From: Syngnathus acus
Lineage: Eukaryota > Chordata > Actinopteri > Syngnathiformes > Syngnathidae
Assembly: GCF_901709675.1 (NCBI RefSeq)
Contig: NC_051096.1
Span: 4,121,001 to 4,185,000, forward strand
Direction: 5' to 3'
Length of the DNA stretch: 64,000 bases
The translations under genes and the position numbers were made by a program. Below, piece after piece: positions 42,253 through 55,576 of the stretch; the stretch's first letter is position 1; each line of letters opens with the position of its first letter. The notes below the pieces were generated by a model. It was not told the origin of the DNA and ran no database searches. It saw only the letters and a list, made by a program, of their open reading frames with translations.

Positions 42253-45200
42253 AATTAAATTAAATATTTCTAATATTAAATTATTTTTAATTAAATGTAA
42301 TTAATTAAATTAAATTTTGGTTAATCCTAATATTTCTTTTGATGGTATAATTGCCAATTTTTCATCTTAAAAAAAAAAAAAACTAATGCACAAATAATAA
42401 ATCCACTTTATCCTGTCATATGGCAACAGTGCCAGCAAAAGAAGACTGATGACGTCGAGAACTTGACGAAGGTGAGAGCTTACCATCAGTGCCGCCTGCA
42501 ATTTCTCACCTCACTGATCCACAGCACATTGACCCTTCTTCTCGCTCCTACCTATGACTTTCTCTCAGGCCTTCTCACATCCATCTGAAATACGCACACT
42601 TGGAGAACCATTCCACTGTACTCTGGCGGTGTGATAGGAGTCAATTTGTAGTTTGCTGAAATAACATGCTAGAGAAGCTGGATTTGAAATGGTGGATGGA
42701 TTGAGAGGCAGAAGGAGTGCGAAGAAATTCGACAAGTGACCTTGATTCCAAGGGCTGCCCTACAATCAGCGATAAACATACCTTGGTGAAACAATGAATA
42801 GAGGACTCAGTGCCAGACGGAATGCTATCATGAGACAAAACCTGTCATCTAAGAGTGAGAAAGGAATGTCGAAGAGACTTATCTAGATCTCCTGTCATAG
42901 AGGAATTTAGATTATTATTGAATTAAATATTATGTTTGCAGATATCGCAAAGCAGCTTCGAATTTATCACCATAACTCACCAATCAGTTCGCGTTTGTTT
43001 TACACTTTTAAGTTGTGGCCGTCATTTCTGACATTGGAAGAAACATTGTTCAAGGGCAAATTGCGACAGATGAAGTTTGATGCAAGGTGGAATTATAATG
43101 GTGATGTTTTTGAAATGTACATTTTTTTATCACAGAGCCTTTCACAAAATAAGTTACCCTCATCAGGACATAAAATACTGACAAATTATTAATGGACTGA
43201 TGATGAAATAGCATCCATTTACTCATCGGAATTGGCAAAAATCTGTAGCAAAGAGAAATGAATACTTTACCCAGCATGATCCAGTCATAGTAAATCAAAA
43301 TTTTACAAGCATGTTTTTCAAAATCCAACTAATGAAAGCCTTTACAACGCCAGAGTATCGGAAAATGAGTTGCTATCTCAGCGGGTAGCTAAATCCTCAA
43401 GGTTATTCCCAAGCCTTGTTTTTCTTCAAGTACAATAATTGACTCTTAAATGAGGTATGACCGTGATTCATGTGGGAAGAGAATACATAATCCTCGCCAT
43501 CTCGGCAGAGATTTATGACGCGATGTGGCCCAACTGATGGCCATTTCATCTGATTGAATGTCATGCAAAGTGCTCCATCAAGTCAAGCCCAATCAGTCAC
43601 AGACTGTCCGAGCTGCAATGACAGCAGCTTTGTCCGTCCAAAATTCTTAACGGGAACTTATGACATGTCAACCTGGGTAAACGATGTGCTGCTAAATTGC
43701 ACCCATTTCTGATCATGCACGAAACAGATGGACGGAATTATGTGAATGGAAATTGGAAACTGGAAAATAATGACTTGCTTTTATTTATTTATATTTTTTT
43801 ATTTATTATTTTATACATTTTATTTTGTATTATTTTTTTGTATTATATATTTTTTTGATTATTTAATTTTTTATATTTATACTTACAATTTCGATGTTCA
43901 ATTCCAAGCCTTCCTATTTTTAATCAAACTCCAGTTTCATACCAAGCTGTACGTTAACATGCTTCGGTTTCACTTCTCAGCGATTACATATTGATCATAA
44001 TAATTCGGTGTCCTTACCCAGTCTTATTATCGTCTCCTGCTGAGCTGGAGCTTGAATGTTTTTTTCAGGGCATCTTACTCCCCCAAAACCTGAATAATGC
44101 ATTTTGCCCCTTAAAAATAAATTCCACCTGCTATCATAGAGGGAATTATCATACCAAACCGATGTGATCTTCGCAATTGAGAATCATTTGAATAAATCTT
44201 CAGGTTGCTTTTAAAAAGCTGACACTACCTGGGGGGGTGACTAGCGCATATACCGTTTTTGCGTTCAGAGTGATCAGAGGAGTCAGCGCCGAGCTTGAAG
44301 CACTTGCCAAGTATTCCTTTAGTGGATTATGTGCAAAAAATGGAGGAATGTGATGAGAGTGGACTCGCGGGCTCTAACTGGATTTTTCAAAACTCTGGCC
44401 ACAGGAGAAGTCTCATCTCAACATGGATTCAGACAGGTTATTTTTTTTTGCCCGCAGACACAAGTACTTGTAAGGAGTATCGGCTTTGGTCAGAGTCATG
44501 TGCTTGAAATAAATTGAATTATATTTTGGGTGTATTTTCTATAATAATTATTTTCTAAATATAATATAATATAATATAATATAATATAATATAATATAAT
44601 ATAATATAATATAATATAATATAATATAATATAATATAATATAATATAATAATCTATAATGTATCGAAACTTCAGGAGCATTATAGCCAGACATGCAAAT
44701 CTAAATCCATCAATTTTAGTTGCTGTCCGACATCATGCTTGGCACTGTACTGCTCGAGTTTTTTTTTTTTTTTTTTCCATTCACTTTCTGAAATTGAGGG
44801 GAGACAAGATAATATCCCCATTTTCATGCACTGCTGGGGACAAGTGTGCTTGGCGAGACACATGACTACCGCTTTAAAAGATGTATTATACTCTAAGAGT
44901 GATGTGCTTTCATTCTCTGTAACATCGACGGAAACATCAGTCAAGTCACGACTACTTTTTATTTCATTCAGTCGACTGGTTACTGTTTGGTAGCAGATGG
45001 CTGGAAAATGGAACCAAAGGAAGCCAAACCAATAATCGCAATATCTCCAAATTGGACCTGCCATCCATCCATCCAATGAAATCCTACTCCCAAATAACTT
45101 CTGACAAAGTGAAAAAAAGTATCTGTGTGAGGTTTCCATTTTTTGGCCTCACTCCAATCCACCCCACCTCCATCCAAGTTGATACCAAGCCATCAATTCC

Positions 45201-47525
45201 ATTAAGCACTGGCCTCAATCACAAAAACCAAAGCTTCCCATTAGAAGATGTCTCAGATGATGATAAGATTAAACCCAGAAATAATCCTGTAAACCACAAT
45301 CTGTCACAAATTCAAACTTTGCTTGTCCACCTTTTCACTTAGTGATAACTCTTGACAGTTCTTCTTTGACACTTAATTATAGGCCGTGGTCCTGTTCAGA
45401 TAAAGGAATTAAGCAGGTCATCATAAAAAAGCAAAGAATGGGATTTGGGTAACTTCAAATGTTGGAATACCATTTGCGTGACTGCTTTCGATTATATTTC
45501 TTTCATGATTTCCCAGGTGTCCTTTCGAAACTTATCCACTGATGCTTGTTTTATTGCTTCCCACTCAAGTCAGTAGATTCTTGTTTGTGTACTGACTCAC
45601 TTCATAATGTCGAAGCCAAAATTCAAACACTCGGCAATCGACGTGGTTTTGTTGAATTAATTGGAGCTCATTTTTTGTTGACATTTTACCGCATAAGAAA
45701 GAATCTCTCCACTTCTATTGCGCTTTAATTTAAGAAGGTAAGATGATAAGTTAATTAGGTCACATCCCCTTGGGATAACCAATGCTAATATGAACTTTTA
45801 TGCTAATTCTTAAAATTGCTTCTGGCCTATGTAATTGAAAAGCTAATACTAACATTTAACATTTCCAAAGGGAAAGTCAGTGAGCCACAAATGCAGTATA
45901 GGGTTTCCTCTGAGGACGAAAAAATCGTGTCTTCAATTGCAATCAAATTATCGAGAAATGCACTCTGGTGATGGAGTTCAGTTTAAATATGGACATTGGA
46001 TGAATAGTGGTTAGAATATTGGAATAGTAGAATTGCAGTGTTGGAATTGGGAGAGTGGCTCAAATAGTAGTTGTTTGGGCCTCTCGACAAGATGATTCCC
46101 AAACAGCTCAAGATTATACAGCAAGGAGCTCCACTTTCTTATTTTGACTTTTTTTACATTCCCGGATTTTTGAAGCAGGTGATTATCAATGATGACGATG
46201 GAAGTGAAACTGTTAGGCAGCAAGTGGGGGGAAAAAATAGCAAACAGACTTTTAATTATGGCCGACTGAATTACAGTGCCCAGATTCAGTGGTGTCTATC
46301 GTTGATGGATTCCACTCACGCTAGCATTCTCTCGTCTGTCAACTCCCCAGTGCCCCTTGGCGGTGATTGTATTACTCATTTTTGTGGATCATCCGTCATT
46401 TCCAGTCACTGTGAAACATGGCCACATTTTACAACGAGAGAGAGAGCCAGGCGACATTTTCTATACACTCACCGGTCAGAAAATTAGGCACGACTGCACA
46501 AAGGCAAAAAAAAAAATGCTCATTGTAATTATTCAGGACTGAAATGTCGAAATATCCACGAGGAAAAAAAATCATTATTTCAGAATTTTTAATTCAGCGG
46601 GTTGATGAGCGTTTGGCTTTGGCAAGCATGGTGAAATGTTGTTTTAAACTGAGCGCTTGCCACAGACTTTGGGTCATCAGTGTGGTCATTAAGCAGACCG
46701 TAATGGGCCATGAGAGAGGCTGTTTTCCTCTGGCTTGGAGCCGGGTGACCTACGGATCAGACCGCTATTACCAGCTAACGGATCGCGCCATTATGTCTCT
46801 GATGGAGGGGAACATGACAAAATTTCCCAAGGAGAAGGGGGGAAAAAATGGTCCCTTTTCTGCAAAGTAGCATATGTCGTGCCAAACGTTTTGCATATTA
46901 TTACCAGTAAATCCAATGATGCATCACAGTGAAAAAAATCCCATTATTGGATTGTAACTCATTTACTTAAGCTAATTTTCTACTTATTAAAATTCAATGA
47001 ACGATAATGGCAAAATATGACAAACTTTGATCTTGGGTAGCAGGAAAACATTTATCTTGTGTTCTATTTTAGAATTAAGTCAATGTGACTAATGGCGTGT
47101 CAGCGACAGAGACATACTGAGGTGAAATGATCTTTCACCATGATGGGCCCACCATGCCCTTGCATTGTGACCTTTTGTCCAGTTCATCAATAACGCCAGC
47201 GCTTTTTCTCTCAAACTCATTTAGGGTGTACAGAACGCAGGATAGGCGACGCCACGAGGGCGCTCCCTCAGCCCATGCACGTCATGTACTCAGGTATATC
47301 CAGACATTTTGAATGATGAATGATCAGGTTGGAGTAGGTTCACCCGTCTATAGTATATGTCGCAATTCAACCTTGTACCGGCAGCCAACACACATAAGTT
47401 CAACTTATGTTGTCTGGGAATGAGAAAGATTGATTCAAGCATAGCTGCTCTTAACACCGCTGACTTTGGTCACACCATCACAACCGGGATCTCGACGTTG
47501 GCCATCACTCGAAAGTTGCAAGACT
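42253..47525. other. Gene desert block
   Basis: No exon is recognised. It includes T/A-rich low complexity at 43780-43885 and the pentanucleotide repeat at 44560. The frames 44681-45139 minus (152 codons) and 46071-46487 plus (138 codons) are the longest; neither shows a domain, a Kozak-consistent context or periodic composition that I trust. Confidence 0.5.
44560..44652. repeat. (TATAA)n pentanucleotide microsatellite
   Basis: About 92 bp of near-perfect TATAA units flanked by AT-rich sequence. Likely polymorphic. Confidence 0.9.
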
Positions 47526-47697
47526 TACCGTAATTTTCGGACTATAAGTCGCGGTTTTTTTCATAGTTTGGGTGGGGGGGCGACTTATACTCAGGAGCGA
47601 CTTATATACATATATATGTTTTTTTTCACTTTTTTGGGCATTTTATGGCTGGTGCGACTTATACTCCGGTGCGACTTATAGTCCGAAAATTACGGTA
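47526..47697. mobile_element. TA-flanked MITE of a related family
   Basis: It begins TACCGTAATTTTCGGACTAT and ends with the inverted sequence, with internal GCGACTTATA units in place of GTGCGCCTTATA. It is related in design to the other copies but a distinct family. No coding capacity is visible. Confidence 0.75.
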
Positions 47698-48418
47698 TAT
47701 AAAATTGCAAATAGCTCGCCTACATTTTCTGACAGGTACCTTGGAAAAAAAAACACTCAAAAAGCCTCAACCATTTGTATTGTACTGTGAAAAGAATTAA
47801 AAAGTCCATTTTTCAAAATATGTCACCTTTACGACATTTTTCAAGGACGGTAAAAATGTCGCAATAAACAGCCTTTCATCTTAACTGTATATGACTTTTC
47901 AAAAATTCAAAAGACACAAAAGAAGCAATGCCAAGCAGCTACAGAAAAAGTTTGCAATCCTTTTAACAGCACATCCAGTTAAGTCTGATTTTAAAATGTC
48001 ACCCACAATTTTCCACTGGTGACTCATTTACAAGAGATGGAAAATTCTGGTGACTCACCAGCCTCCTTGGTTTATGTCAACGGTGTGTTACCACAGTTAA
48101 CTAAGCATCTGGACTACCCCGCGGGAGTCATTAGCAGTGAAGCTCATCCTTTTTGTTACACAATCCAGTTTGTGTGCGACTCAACCCCGGGGCCTTTCGT
48201 GTTCCCTGCACACCTGGCTTTTCCCCTCCATCTTCCCCTTGGTTTATTTGTCCTCTATGACTGACTGCTCATAGCATCTACATACCAAGCAGAAGACCCT
48301 CAAGTCAGATCTGGAATTGGCTTATACACCCAATAACATCATTGCTCACAGCAAAAAAAATTCAAATTTGATCTTGATATTGATTAATATAAACTGGCCC
48401 ATCTATCATCATTTTATA
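47698..48418. other. Gene desert block
   Basis: I see no gene or named repeat in these 0.7 kb. Confidence 0.5.
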
Positions 48419-48729
48419 TACCGTATTTTCCGCACTATAAGGCACACCGGATTATAATGCGCACCTTCAATGAATGGCCCATTTTAAAACTTTGTCCATA
48501 TATAAGGCGCACCGGATTATGAGGCGCACCTTCAATGAATGGCCCATTTTAAAACTTTGTCCATATATAAGATATATACATTTGGCCCGCGGGCCGGACT
48601 TTGGACACGCCTGCTGTAGTGGCTCAATATTGGTCCATATATAAGGTGCACCTGATTATAAGACACACTGTCGGCTTTTGAGAAAATTGGAGGTTTTTAG
48701 GTGCGCCTTATAGTGCGGAAAATACGGTA
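48419..48729 (-). mobile_element. TA-flanked MITE, copy 9 (architecture A, inverted)
   Basis: This is the inverted form of architecture A with the duplicated TTCAATGAATGGCCCATTTT unit; its layout mirrors the copy at 36248-36558. It contains the GGCCCGCGGGCCGGACTTTG fragment. Confidence 0.8.
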
Positions 48730-51700
48730 ATTTTCCTTTAGAGTGATTAGTAAAAATGAGACTTTCAAGGTTATGCCAGACTGTTAACTGAAAATCATAT
48801 CTGCGGCATTTCTTTCAAAAAACAAACCGCTGGGATGAGATGGAAACTGATTTTCTCTTTTAAAGTCCATAATCATTCGCCATTATCTTCATGATCGCCT
48901 TCCTCAATTTGAGATAGATTTTCCCAGGCTAAAAATGAACTCCAAGTAAAGTCAGCTAGCATTAAATGCAATCCTCATTCTGGTGCAGTGCATACAATAT
49001 TTAACAACTCTGTGCCGCGATGGACGTGATAAATATGTGAGAATGTACTTTTGATGAACCCCGAGTCTGCAATTTTCACACGTAATAGCTCTCCATTTTA
49101 TGTAAGTGTACCTATTGTAATGTCCAACAAACGTTACTGCAAAGAGTGTCGCTACTACTCGGTAGCAAAGTACAATTAGGCAATTTATTCTCAGCCGCTG
49201 GAACATCAGCGAAAAAGCAAGAGTAGAATATAAATAGCACGCCACACACTAATGGAGCTCATTTTAGCCGAAGAATATGACCTACAGTATTTCAGAGAGA
49301 ATCAAGGATAATCATTTAAGAGCTCCTTAAGTGAAGCCAGCGACTTTAATTACTCGGCGAATGTAATTATTCTCTCAATTGCGACCTAGCGCTCAAGAAT
49401 CTGCAGATACTTGCAACATTAACATTGTTATCATGGATTAACTGAAGAAGAAGGTTAAAAACAGCCATGAGCGCCAGTCGGGATGAGTAAAATAGCTCGA
49501 CAGATGGATGATATCCCCGTTGCCCACTTGACTGCATGTAATACGCAAAAGTGTCTATGAGTGTGTGTGTACACTATTTTCTAGACTAAGAAATCCACAG
49601 TGGGAGGGGCCAAGATCATATCAAACTCTTTGCTATTAGGAGCCAATCGGGAAAAAGGCTGACTAACTGTTCTGTAATGACCTTGCATCTGTTTTTTGGG
49701 ATGTGTGTGTGTGGTGGTAATAAAGGTGCGGGCTTTAGAAGATGCTTAAGAGCTTTAAGGTTAATTGCTTGTGGTGGCAGTCAAACTCGATAGGCTGATC
49801 AATGGTCTGTGTATCCTCCAGGTTCATTTCCTCATAATTACAAGACATGTACTAGGCTGACGCATAAGTCTGTCATCGTTAAAATCTTGAGAATGGGCGG
49901 GGCGGATGGGAGGGGCGAGTGGCGAGTTACTGAAGGCAAAAAGAATCAGGAGGAATCAATAACGTTTCCTCACGTTGCACATTTAAGCGCTGTTTGATAT
50001 TTGTTTGCGGTCGACTTGAAATCATGAAACGCAGGAATAATATATTTTCAATTGACCGATTTTTCCAGGTTTGACATTTTAATTAAAATGCATTTGTCGT
50101 CATGTATGGGAGCGTTCATCCAATTAATTTCAGTATAATTCTTTAGGTTGGTTTTTATCTTGACTGACCTGGGGTGTCATGTGACGGGTGTCTTCTAGTC
50201 ACTATAATCCTTCGCCTTTATGATTTGCCTACAGGTCTTTCCAAAATGTCAAATTAAAAAAGAAGAGGGGGGGCAAATAGCTGTCTGCAGTTTGATTAGC
50301 GTGTTTTCACTCTGTGCAACAGTAAAAGAAGAGCGAAGGTCTGTGCAGCAAAGATAAATATTATAAAAGAGGCATAATTACATTAGCTGCATTATTTTTG
50401 TAATTACCAAAAGCCATTTCTACTGGGTGCTAATGGTCAAAGTATCAGAAAAATGAGAACAGATAGTGGACCAAACATCTAATCAGAATATATTGCCAAA
50501 TGTATTTCATACGCCCCTCTAAAATACATTTTCATGCTACTGCTAGGGGAAAAAAATCTAAAAGGAAAAAAAAAAAAAAACTGTCAGAACACTCACAAAA
50601 CTAGCCCCCCTTCCTGGTTGCTATGTCTGAGCTGCACATAAAGCACATTTTGTGGCTGCCATAGACCGAACATGTCAGAACCTCCTTCCGGAAATTCATT
50701 TCATGCCATTTTAGGGTCTTGCTAAAATGCCAAATGTCTTATACTTTCAAAAAAATATACATCAAACTGCATGTAACATTACAAAAAAAAATATGTTCAA
50801 TTATATTTCTTTTTCATATTCTTTCAAAGTTCAGTTGTGCACATGTACACCGCCTTGACATCTGGAACATCTACAAATTAAGTTTGGGAATCCAACAGGA
50901 ACACTTGATTATAAAGAGGAAGGAAAAGGTCAGGCAATTCATCAACTGCATACCTGGTCATTACAGCAACACCAATGGAACCCGTGACAAATGAACCCTT
51001 CTCACTTTAATGGACTTGGCCTTCTGCTATTCCGAGCACACCCTGCAGAGTGACTCTGAGTCAACAAGGCCCATTCACACGCTTGTAGAGACTCGGAAAC
51101 ACCTCTCGTAACCTCTTCAGCCAAGACCCGGGAATTAACAAGCACCCACTTGGAAACCGAGTGTACATCAGCTAATGGATGGAAATGTAGGAGGAACATG
51201 ATCACTTACAGAATCTGTATTGTGTGACAAAATCGAAGATAATGGCATGTAATTTGCATCTGTAATATCCCGTACATTTATTGTACAACAACCCCAACAC
51301 TACCTTTCTCATTGACTGCCCTCACTCTGTCCATAAGTGCAAAAACGAGACCCACAATATATGTATTTTCCACATCACTCAACAAAGAATGATAAATGAA
51401 CAAATGTCACAAAAGCATGACCTGCAGTCGGAACAGTTTTCGCCTCACATGCATCGCGTAACACGATGCTCTCGGTTTGCGGGGGCGTTTGGAAAACTAT
51501 AGAAAAGCAGCTCTGCGGATAAGCAGTGACAGGTGTGTGGAACATGGAAGCAGGGAATGAGACTGTCGGCAAAGCAGGTCGCCGTGTCCGGACTCGCCCA
51601 ACACTAATTATAATGATGAAGTACTTTGGCTGTGTGTTATATGTTTATATGGCATCTGTGACTCAAGCCAACACTGTAGATGAAGGACTGTGAAGACAAG

Positions 51701-52086
51701 GACGAAAAAAAAATGGTCTCATTTGCCTTCACGGGGCACATAAAATGATGTCATGGGCCGAATCTGGCCCCCGTGCTTTAAGTTTGACACCTGTGGTTAA
51801 ATCATGCGCATACAGTATGTAACTAAGGACAAAAATCTGTTGCAATTTTACATTTCTGCACAGCTGCCGTTTAGAAGCATCAGAAAGTGAGAAGATGAGC
51901 ACTTCTATCAAACATCAAAGGGAGACACGGTGAGCTTGAGCACAATTAAGGATTCTCATCCTTGACACCACCGCAATCAAACAGGCCAGGAGAACGAGTT
52001 GAAATGAGGACATCAAATGCATCAGCACTTTTCTGCCATTTCGCAAGGGTAGAGTCGTGCAATATGTTGGAACTTTAAATTTAAGC
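48730..52086. other. Gene desert block
   Basis: No exon is recognised. A-runs occur near 50567-50580. Apart from the hAT-like fragment listed separately, no repeat can be named. Confidence 0.5.
51731..51794 (-). mobile_element. Terminal fragment of the hAT-like element
   Basis: Read on the minus strand it starts CAGGTGTCAAACTT and continues GGGGGCCAGATTCGGCCCAT, matching the first about 65 bp of the element at 33345. Only one end is present, so this is a truncated copy. Confidence 0.6.
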
Positions 52087-52480
52087 TACCGTATTTTTCG
52101 CACTATAAGGCGCACCTAAAAACCTCCAATTTTCTCAAAAGCCAACAGTGCGCCTTATAATCCGGTGCGCCTTATATATGGACCAATATGGATTCGTGGA
52201 TGAGGACTAATTTATTAAAGTAAGCTTTACGTGTTTATTTTGTGTGTTGTGTGATATTAATGTTTGAGCAACGTTGAGTTATTGATATATTGTTATTGTT
52301 TTCACTATTTCGAGTGTTACTATATTGTGATTGCATTAACGTTTGAGCAACGTTGAGTTATTTATTCTATGCGCCTTGTAATCCGGTGCGCCTTATATAT
52401 GAACAACGTTTTAAAATGGGCCATTCATTGAAGGTGCGCCTTATAATCCGGTGCTCCTTATAGTGCGGAAAAAAACGGTA
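52087..52480 (+). mobile_element. TA-flanked MITE, copy 10 (architecture B)
   Basis: The interior is nearly identical to the copies at 26224 and 58913, including GGATTCGTGGATGAGGACTA and a duplicated GTTTGAGCAACGTTGAGTTA. The right terminus carries small changes (GTGCTCC and AAAAAACGG). Confidence 0.82.
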
Positions 52481-55270
52481 CTTCTAAACAAAGTTCCTGG
52501 CACGCAATAAGATAAAAAATGGCTCTGAAGAAAAAAAAAAAGGCAAATACAAAATGATTTGTGGGACAATGGTGATCATTTTGCACAGACATGGAGTGAA
52601 TAATTGATTTAAAAATTGAGATCTGGCAGCATATCGGGAAAGATTTTGGTGTAAAGAAAAATCATCCACATGGAGTTTTCAATTTCAGCAACACATCAAC
52701 CGATTTGGAAGTGCAGTGAAAATATCAGCACATGGGAGAAGATGCGAGATTCACCGACCAAGCAAGAAATTAGGTTGGCACGCTAAAATCATACAAAATA
52801 TGTTTGCTGTTCTTTTTTACAGGGAAATTATTCAGGGAGATTATTTCACCCTTTCTTCTTGTTAAAAGGATGTAATGGTGAATTTTTTGGTAACACAAGA
52901 AGAATTGACGCAGCACGTTGGGAAAAAAAAAAGTTTCTTAAAGGTCACATCTCAGGTCTGTAAAATAGCATGTAATAGTTTAAGAAAATGCGAAGCGGCA
53001 TATTTTACTTTTTGACTAAAGTCTTTCTAACCTTTAATATGTTTGTGATTTTAATACATTTTTTAGGCTCAGTCAGTTTTTGCTCAATATCTTCTCATCT
53101 GATCCTCTCTGTTGCTGCCATGCAAAGGGGAGCCCTGTTGCCAGGCAACCACGTCGAGCATATGATTAAAACTTTGATTTCCAATCCATCACCTGAGATA
53201 CCGATGGAGCTTCTTTTCCTGGATGATCTGCAAAGCGGCTGGGATGGACTCATGCATCTAACTGCTCGCTAAATGAATTCTTGAAATAAAACATTTGGTT
53301 CACGGAAAGTTAAACACCTCGACTCGTCTTGAAGTATGTAGTCAATTCCGGAGTCACCTTCAGACCTGAAGATGTCTGACTCTATTGTAAATGTTCTATT
53401 CTGAAGATCGGAAAAGGATTGAAGGGAAAATAAATGATTTTGGAGCAAAGTGTCTCAAGGGTCTGTAGCAATGAGCAGTCTCAAGTGTTGGAATTTTAGC
53501 CGCCGGGCATTATGGTGATAAACCGATGGCACATTTAGTCCTGACATGGGAGGGTGTGTATGTCCACAGGCTTCCATTTCAACTTCTTAGTCATAGCAGC
53601 AATCCAAGTTTCATCTAAATGGCCCCTTCTGGTATCCTTAGAGGAAGGAAGATTTCATCTAGAGGCCAAAGATTATAAAATGGTGGCACATAGGGGTTAA
53701 AATGAGATGTTGGGATAAGATAAGATGGGAGATGTCACAGACAGTAGATTGGGAGATAATATTTTGAACAAACGTTACAACGATGTATTTTCTGAACCGA
53801 CGACATTCAGTCCAAAATGGCGACTGAGAATTTCTTAAAGACAGCAACAACACGAGGTCACCAAAGGGTTATTACAACACCCGAGGACATTCGTTTTCCC
53901 CCCATTTTTTATTTTCCTAAATATGCACGCTGACTGCTTCTACTTTCTTTTTAATCATCCCCTGCTGCCCTTGTTTTATTGCAATCACAGAATAAAGTCT
54001 TTGCTGCGGGGAAAGTCTTCCGAAATAACTCCATATCAGCTCGATCTAATTAGGGATGTCTTAAATACCCCCCCTTCCTAAATATACAAAAATAAGGACA
54101 TCTTTTATAGATGATTATCCATAATTTATCTTCCGAACTGTGAGAGATCCTGTAAATAAGAACATCTCGCTCCATCAGCTCTACTGTTTCATGTGGTGAG
54201 TGAAATATTATTAGCATATATAACGCGACTTTATTTTCCATAAGAATAGCTTGAGACAAATGATTCAAGGCCGATTGTGTCAATACCTTCATTTGAGATT
54301 CCTGATACCGTATTTGAGAGATAGATGCAACTGTCGCCATGGCAACGTGGCTTACCAAATTGTGGTGAAGTGGGTCGTAGATTTTTCTGCCGGTGACTCT
54401 CTGTCGAGTGCTTATTACCTGTGTGAATGAACTAAGCCTCCCCGTGTCATACAAAAAAAAAAAACACTGAGACGGCGTTGAATCTATTCAAGGTTCTTCT
54501 GCAAAAGTGTCCACTACAAATATAAGCGGCAGGTGCCTGCTGAGTGTGCCATTTTTTTTAGTTTCTTACAAAAACTTGCCTTTATGTGATGTGAATATAA
54601 AAGTACACATGGAAAATAAGTGTGGGGGTTGTGGACACTATTTAACGACAAGAGTGGTTAGCCAGCAACAGAGGAATTTTGCGTTTCTATTTTTTCCAAG
54701 GGTCTCTTTTATGCTATTCATGGCAGGAGTCAGTCCTTGCCACGTGAACTGCAGCAAAGATTTGCAATCCTTAACAGGCTATTCATTTATTTGGTACAAA
54801 AAGTAGGAAGTTGCAAACTTCTCCTGAAAACTCTTTCTTTTTTTCAAAAGTGGCTGCTGCTTTTCAAAGTTGTTTACTTCATTCCTTTTTTTGTGTGCGC
54901 ATTTTTTTAAGTGTTTGCCTCTTTGCCTTGATGTCATTTTAGTGAAAGGTAGCCAATATATTTTGTTGTTTTGAGTCTGCCTGATAAAAAGTATAAACCA
55001 GACTAAAAAGCCAAAGCTGAAAAACAGTTTTTTTTTTTAATAAAAATCACAAATGGCATCTTTGTTTCGCTTTATGCCTTATTTTACTGGGCCACTCTCG
55101 GACATGGAAGTAAACATCAGAGCAGGAGGTTTAACTCTCCCAAATCTCCCCCCGGCGAGCTCTGGCTAATATAAGTGCCATCCCAGAAGACATTGGAGAA
55201 CGGATGAAGGGATTGTCTGATGAGACCAAGTATATATTTGCAGTGTCAGTTGAATTTGTCAACCAGGATC
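52481..55270. other. Gene desert block
   Basis: No exon is recognised. Frames at 52988-53272 plus and 54050-54454 minus lack domains. Confidence 0.5.
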
Positions 55271-55504
55271 ACCATTAGAGACCCAAGTGATTACCAATAA
55301 ATCGCAGCTAGCCTTCAACACGTCTATGCGGCAGTGGGGACTCGCGGACAGTGCGGCATGCGAGTGTGGAGCCCCCGAGCAGACAGCCGACCACATCATC
55401 AACACCTGCCCCCTATATAGACCACCCTCAGAGGCCGGCCTCTTCGACCTGGGACCAGAGATGCTGGCGTGGCTCCACGACACCAAGTTGGAGCTCTGAC
55501 GTTA

Positions 55505-55506
<2 letters not shown>
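55271..55506 (+). mobile_element. 3' end of a non-LTR retrotransposon (truncated)
   Basis: An open frame at 55287-55499 encodes MRQWGLADSAACECGAPEQT followed by ADHIINTCPLY, then a short tail and TGA. The C-X-C ... H-X4-C pattern after WGL is the zinc-knuckle-like end of jockey/I-type LINE reverse transcriptase proteins. Only the last about 70 residues remain. The coding end runs directly into a GA repeat, as LINE copies ending in simple repeats often do. It is inactive because of 5' truncation. Confidence 0.65.

Positions 55507-55574
<68 letters not shown>
55507..55574. repeat. (GA)n microsatellite
   Basis: About 68 bp of uninterrupted GA immediately after the LINE fragment, probably seeded by its 3' tail. 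Confidence 0.92.

Positions 55575-55576
<2 letters not shown>

Noticed and set aside
44681-45139. 152-codon minus-strand frame, the longest in the window
   Set aside because: No domain, no signal or helix pattern, contains a run of Lys from an A tract, and no splice partners.
46071-46487. 138-codon plus-strand frame
   Set aside because: No recognisable domain; composition matches the intergenic background.
46460-46490. CTATACACTCACCGGTCAGA, similar to ends of abundant fish repeats
   Set aside because: Only about 30 bp is recognisable, with no second end, so it is too short to annotate as an element.
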